This document shows, piece by piece, positions 61,237 to 64,000 of a stretch of DNA of 64,000 nucleotides. This DNA comes from Flavobacterium indicum GPTSA100-9 = DSM 17447 (GTDB lineage: Bacteria > Bacteroidota > Bacteroidia > Flavobacteriales > Flavobacteriaceae). The stretch spans positions 1,426,001-1,490,000 of the forward strand of contig NC_017025.1 of the NCBI RefSeq assembly GCF_000455605.1, written 5' to 3'. Each line of letters begins with the position of its first letter. Position 1 is the first letter of the stretch. The notes below the pieces were generated by a model. It saw nothing but the letters and a program-made list of their open reading frames with translations. It was not told the DNA's origin and searched no databases. The position numbers and the translations under genes are program-made.

Positions 61237-61902
61237 TTAATTTAGTTTTTGAATAACAAATAAATCATTATAATGTTCAACGTTTTTAAAGTGCGTAACT
61301 ATAAAATCATTTTCATTAAAGTTAGATAGATATTGTTGTATTTTAGTGGCTTTTTCTTTACCAATCCACATAAAATTAAAAATTATATAACCCTTTGGCT
61401 TTAGCAACTTTTTATAATTTGAAATAAAAGTTTCATCAAATAAAAATTCGGGCATATTTTTATCTTCAAAAATATCTATAATTATTAAATCAAAATTTTG
61501 ATTAGAATGGGCAATAAAATCTTCTGCATTTTCAAGTATACAATTAAAATTTGTAATTTTATCTAATCCAAAATATTTATTAGCTAATCTAATGATATTA
61601 GCATCCAGTTCAATTCCGGTTATACTATTTTTAAATTCAAATTCTTGAACTAACGTTTTTACAACACTTCCTCCAGCGACTCCTAAAAGTAGTATTTCAC
61701 TCATTTCTTTAATTTGAGTCTTGCCAATTTTTAGTAAGCCTTTTTTTAATACTTTTTGCAAGCTACCGTAGGAGTAATTCGTATTGGTAGTGTCTAATAA
61801 ATAATTACCATTGTATAAAATAATTTTTAATTCATCACTTAAAGCGGATTTTTCTTTATAAATAGTGATGGGATAAAAGTAACTAAGAATTTTTTTTAAC
61901 AT
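61237..61902 (-). CDS. Spermidine-synthase-like class I methyltransferase
   Basis: A 221-residue Rossmann-fold protein. The AdoMet motif is LLLGVAGGSVVKTLVQEF, followed by ITGIELDANIIRLANKYF and LIIIDIFEDK, as in spermidine-synthase-type enzymes. It is shorter than true spermidine synthases (about 280) and lacks the N-terminal beta domain, so it is better called a fused-family-like methyltransferase of unknown substrate. It is divergent from the acyltransferase gene across 55 bp. Confidence 0.82.
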   Translation of the reverse strand: MLKKILSYFYPITIYKEKSALSDELKIILYNGNYLLDTTNTNYSYGSLQKVLKKGLLKIGKTQIKEMSEILLLGVAGGSVVKTLVQEFEFKNSITGIELDANIIRLANKYFGLDKITNFNCILENAEDFIAHSNQNFDLIIIDIFEDKNMPEFLFDETFISNYKKLLKPKGYIIFNFMWIGKEKATKIQQYLSNFNENDFIVTHFKNVEHYNDLFVIQKLN

Positions 61903-61918
61903 AATAAAAGAGAAACTT

Positions 61919-61941
61919 GGTAAATATAATTTAAATTTACC
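61919..61941. promoter_or_regulatory. Palindrome in a 55-bp divergent promoter region
   Basis: GGTAAAT (61919-61925) and ATTTACC (61935-61941) are perfect inverted arms with a nine-base AT-only centre. The site lies between the methyltransferase start (61902, minus) and the acyltransferase start (61958, plus), a typical operator position. No regulator gene is adjacent. Confidence 0.4.
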
Positions 61942-61957
61942 GACTTATTTACTAGAA

Positions 61958-62515
61958 ATGAAACAAAAAATATATCAATTTATTTTCTTTACCTTACTGG
62001 GCTGGAAACAAGAAGGAACTTTCGATAAAAATTTAAAAAAATGTGTGTTTATTGTAGTACCTCATACAAGTTGGTATGATTTCTTTATAGGAGTTATGAC
62101 TCGTGGCGTTTTAGGAATAGATATTAATTGGGTTGGTAAAAAAGAATTGTTCATTTTCCCATTTAATTATTATTTTTCATGGATGGGAGGGACGCCTTTA
62201 AATAGACAAAAAAATGAAAATAAAGTAGATTCTATTGCTAAGATTTTTCATCAAAAAGAAGCTTTTCGTTTAGCTATTGCACCGGAGGGTACTCGAAAAA
62301 AAGTAGAACAATGGAAATCTGGATTTTATTATATAGCACAAAAAGCTAATGTGCCAATTGTACCTGTGGCTTTTGATTGGGGAAGAAAAACTATTATTGT
62401 TTCAGAACCATTCTACTCGACTTCAAATTATGAGGAAGATGTTAAAATATTAGAGAAAAATTTTGAAGGAGTCATCGGTAAGAAAAAAGAATTTAGTTAT
62501 AAATTAAAAAAATAA
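61958..62515 (+). CDS. 1-acyl-glycerol-3-phosphate acyltransferase-like protein
   Basis: A 185-residue PlsC-family enzyme. The catalytic HX4D motif is HTSWYD, substrate motif GGTPLNRQ, and the third motif is IAPEGTRKKVEQWKSGFYYI, followed by VPIVPVAFDWG. It transfers a fatty acyl group to lysophosphatidic acid or a similar acceptor at the inner membrane. It is shorter than E. coli PlsC (245) and may use another lysolipid. Confidence 0.87.
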   Translation: MKQKIYQFIFFTLLGWKQEGTFDKNLKKCVFIVVPHTSWYDFFIGVMTRGVLGIDINWVGKKELFIFPFNYYFSWMGGTPLNRQKNENKVDSIAKIFHQKEAFRLAIAPEGTRKKVEQWKSGFYYIAQKANVPIVPVAFDWGRKTIIVSEPFYSTSNYEEDVKILEKNFEGVIGKKKEFSYKLKK

Positions 62516-62526
62516 AAAACCATAAT

Positions 62527-62566
62527 CTAAGTTTTGTCGTAAATGGCAGTATAACTATAAACTTAG
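62527..62566 (+). promoter_or_regulatory. Inverted repeat abutting a lipoprotein start codon
   Basis: CTAAGTTT (62527-62534) and AAACTTAG (62559-62566) are perfect eight-base inverted arms with a 24-base centre. They end four bases before the ATG at 62571. The repeat could be a leader hairpin that limits ribosome access or a regulator site. A terminator is unlikely since no T tract follows. Confidence 0.35.
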
Positions 62567-62570
62567 AATT

Positions 62571-63587
62571 ATGAAAAAATTATTTTATTCTTTAACTTTA
62601 TTGTCAATCATCCTTTCCTCTTGTTCAAATGATGATGATGATACGATGATGTCTAACCCTACACCAACTCCAGAAGCCAAGCTTATTACAACAAGCAATA
62701 CTACAGGAAAAGTATCTTATTTAGATTTATTAAGCTCAACTGCAACTGCAAAATCACTAACTATTCAAAGTATGGATGCAGATGGCTCATACTATAATAG
62801 TGAAACAGATGAATTAATTATTGCTTCAAGAACCAATAACCGTCTTGAATTATATACAGGATTAAAAAATGCTGTATCAACTAACATGGACAATTTAATG
62901 TTAAAATATTCAAGTACGTCTGATTTTAACAATGCAAGAGAAATTGCAGTAATGGGAGATAAAGTAATTGTTACGCAAGATCAAAATGCTGCAAATAGTA
63001 ATGTTAATAAATTACTCGTATATCAAAAAACAGCCACTGGTTTTACTTTATTAAATACCTATACAACAGGATTTAAAGTTTGGGGGATTCATATTGAAGG
63101 TACCAAATTATATGCTATAGTAGATTTAACAAGTGATTTAGTTGTTTATGATAATTTCTTCTCAAATCCGAATGGTGCTTTAACTCCAACAAAAAGGGTA
63201 ACTATTGAAGGATTAGTTAGAACACATGGTATAACGTATTCAAGTACAAAAGACAGAATGGTTTTGACTGATGTTGGAAGTGCTACTTCTGATACAGATG
63301 GTGGAATTGTAGTAATTAATAACTTTAGTGTTATTATTGCTGGAACTCCAAACAATGGAACAATTGCAATGAACAGTCAAAAAAGAATTTTTGGGGCAAA
63401 TTCTACATTAGGTAATCCGGTAGATTGTGCTTATGATAGTGTAACAGACAAGATTTATGTTGCAGAAAGATTAAACGGCGGAGGTAAAATTTTGACTTTT
63501 AATTTACCAACTGTTTCAGCAGATGCAACTCCTATTAATACAAGAATGGAGCCTGGTGCTACTTCTGTTTATTTACTAAGAAAGTAA
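62571..63587 (+). CDS. Surface-type lipoprotein, probably beta-propeller
   Basis: A 338-residue lipoprotein. The lipobox is IILSSC with Cys18. It is followed by SNDDDD, an acidic stretch like the lipoprotein export signal that sends Bacteroidota lipoproteins to the cell surface, and a short proline/threonine linker. The rest is repetitive beta structure (ITTSNTTGKVSYLDL, LIIASRTNNRLELY, IYVAERLNGGGKILTF) like a propeller of the YncE or DUF4394 kind. No catalytic motif is seen and its function is unknown. A terminator follows. Confidence 0.82.
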   Translation: MKKLFYSLTLLSIILSSCSNDDDDTMMSNPTPTPEAKLITTSNTTGKVSYLDLLSSTATAKSLTIQSMDADGSYYNSETDELIIASRTNNRLELYTGLKNAVSTNMDNLMLKYSSTSDFNNAREIAVMGDKVIVTQDQNAANSNVNKLLVYQKTATGFTLLNTYTTGFKVWGIHIEGTKLYAIVDLTSDLVVYDNFFSNPNGALTPTKRVTIEGLVRTHGITYSSTKDRMVLTDVGSATSDTDGGIVVINNFSVIIAGTPNNGTIAMNSQKRIFGANSTLGNPVDCAYDSVTDKIYVAERLNGGGKILTFNLPTVSADATPINTRMEPGATSVYLLRK

Positions 63588-63612
63588 TTTAATTTTTTAG
63601 TTAGTTTTGGTT

Positions 63613-63646
63613 TCCCAGCTATTGTGGTTGTAGCTGGGATTTTTTA
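63613..63646 (+). terminator. Intrinsic terminator after the lipoprotein gene
   Basis: Perfect stem TCCCAGCTA (63613-63621) / TAGCTGGGA (63631-63639) with loop TTGTGGTTG, followed by seven T-rich bases. It also overlaps the end of the convergent regulator gene. Confidence 0.85.
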
Positions 63647-64000
63647 TTTATATAATTTAAAACTACCATCTTTATAAAATACTACAATCTGCTCAATTTC
63701 GTTCTCTTTTTCATTTTTTTCTATTTTTGACATTGTTGGTTTTGTTTCAATAGTATTTTTAAACAGCTCATTTTTTGAAAATTCATGTTCCGTCGTAAAT
63801 AAATCTTGTTGAAGTGGTGTTTTTATGTTATTAATTTCAGGCGATGATAGAGTAGTAGTAACGTCTTTTTCATTGTTATTTTTTGGAAAATCACCATAGC
63901 CTTTTAATAACCACATGATATCAACTTCTGAAAAATGTTCCACTATTTTTAAAATAAAATCTAAACTTGGTTTATTCCTACCAGATAGGAGATGAGAAAT
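63644..64000 (-). CDS. XRE-type helix-turn-helix regulator, 5' part outside window
   Basis: The minus-strand frame is open to base 64000, so the gene continues past the right edge; the ATG at 63943 is internal. The visible N-terminal residues (ISHLLSGRNKPSLDFILKIV) are the second half of an HTH_3/Cro-type DNA-binding domain. The following FSEVDIMWLLKGYGDFP is usual for flavobacterial members. The C-terminal 85 residues are low-complexity and lysine/glutamate-rich, ending in a short strand (IVVFYKDGSFKLYK). The target is unknown. Confidence 0.82.
   Translation of the reverse strand: MSHLLSGRNKPSLDFILKIVEHFSEVDIMWLLKGYGDFPKNNNEKDVTTTLSSPEINNIKTPLQQDLFTTEHEFSKNELFKNTIETKPTMSKIEKNEKENEIEQIVVFYKDGSFKLYK

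Overview
The window looks like a chromosomal segment of a member of the Flavobacteriaceae (Bacteroidota), close to Flavobacterium. The evidence is very low GC content, absence of Shine-Dalgarno sites, promoters of the TTG-N19..21-TAnnTTTG type used by the Bacteroidota primary sigma factor, and flavobacterial marker genes: a type IX secretion (T9SS) adhesin with its SprF and OmpA partners, SprB-type repeats, T9SS sorting domains, DUF3822, DUF4159 and a THUMP-like methyltransferase. No rRNA, tRNA, CRISPR, insertion sequence or prophage was seen.

Layout. 1-1471: two OmpA-like envelope genes, the first cut by the left edge. 1598-4365: nucleotide synthesis (purM, guaA). 4466-7022: LysM/receptor-like protein, osmC and a DUF3820 gene. 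7145-11574: pyrG, yidC, proC. 11599-16574: MORN-type protein, mnmA, a T9SS-secreted subtilase, a nitronate monooxygenase-like enzyme and a small secreted protein. 16577-21202: tightly packed pabB-tilS-dsbD. 21203-21443: a terminator, a structured GC-richer element and a promoter, followed by yifB (comM). 23032-33292 (minus strand): a T9SS trio of a giant repeat adhesin, a PorP/SprF-family protein and a TPR/PD40/OmpA protein. 33610-37099: polyphosphate operon sixA-ppk1-ppx. 37136-39978 (minus): small secreted protein, THUMP-like methyltransferase, AI-2E-type transporter. 40066-41034 (minus): surface M43 metalloprotease lipoprotein. 41329-44205 (minus): tsaD-rsmE-DUF4159-trmH-type operon, with rsmE frameshifted. 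44253-48815: TamB. 48956-51937: pfkA, gapA, N-acetylglucosamine-kinase-like gene. 52041-54896: DUF389 membrane protein, nhaA, mgsA. 54893-57158 (minus): small membrane protein, DUF1801, rsmD, DUF3822. 57247-60494: RecD-like helicase, kdsB, YitT-family protein. 60491-61902 (minus): ion channel and spermidine-synthase-like methyltransferase. 61958-63587: acyltransferase and a beta-propeller-like lipoprotein. 63644-64000 (minus): an XRE-type regulator cut by the right edge.

Most of the window is housekeeping. The accessory and most unusual part is the adhesin locus: 19 copies of an 88-residue, four-cysteine repeat (264 bp each), some identical to each other. One unit carries three separate one-base insertions that together restore the frame. 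Along with the one-base homopolymer loss in rsmE, this points to residual sequence errors or recent decay. Other points for a second look are a candidate three-way-junction RNA upstream of yifB, a TamB gene with no ordinary start codon, OmpA domains in which the peptidoglycan-binding Asp is replaced by a Cys-Cys pair, and several palindromes at promoters. I found no clear candidate for an entirely new multigene system.
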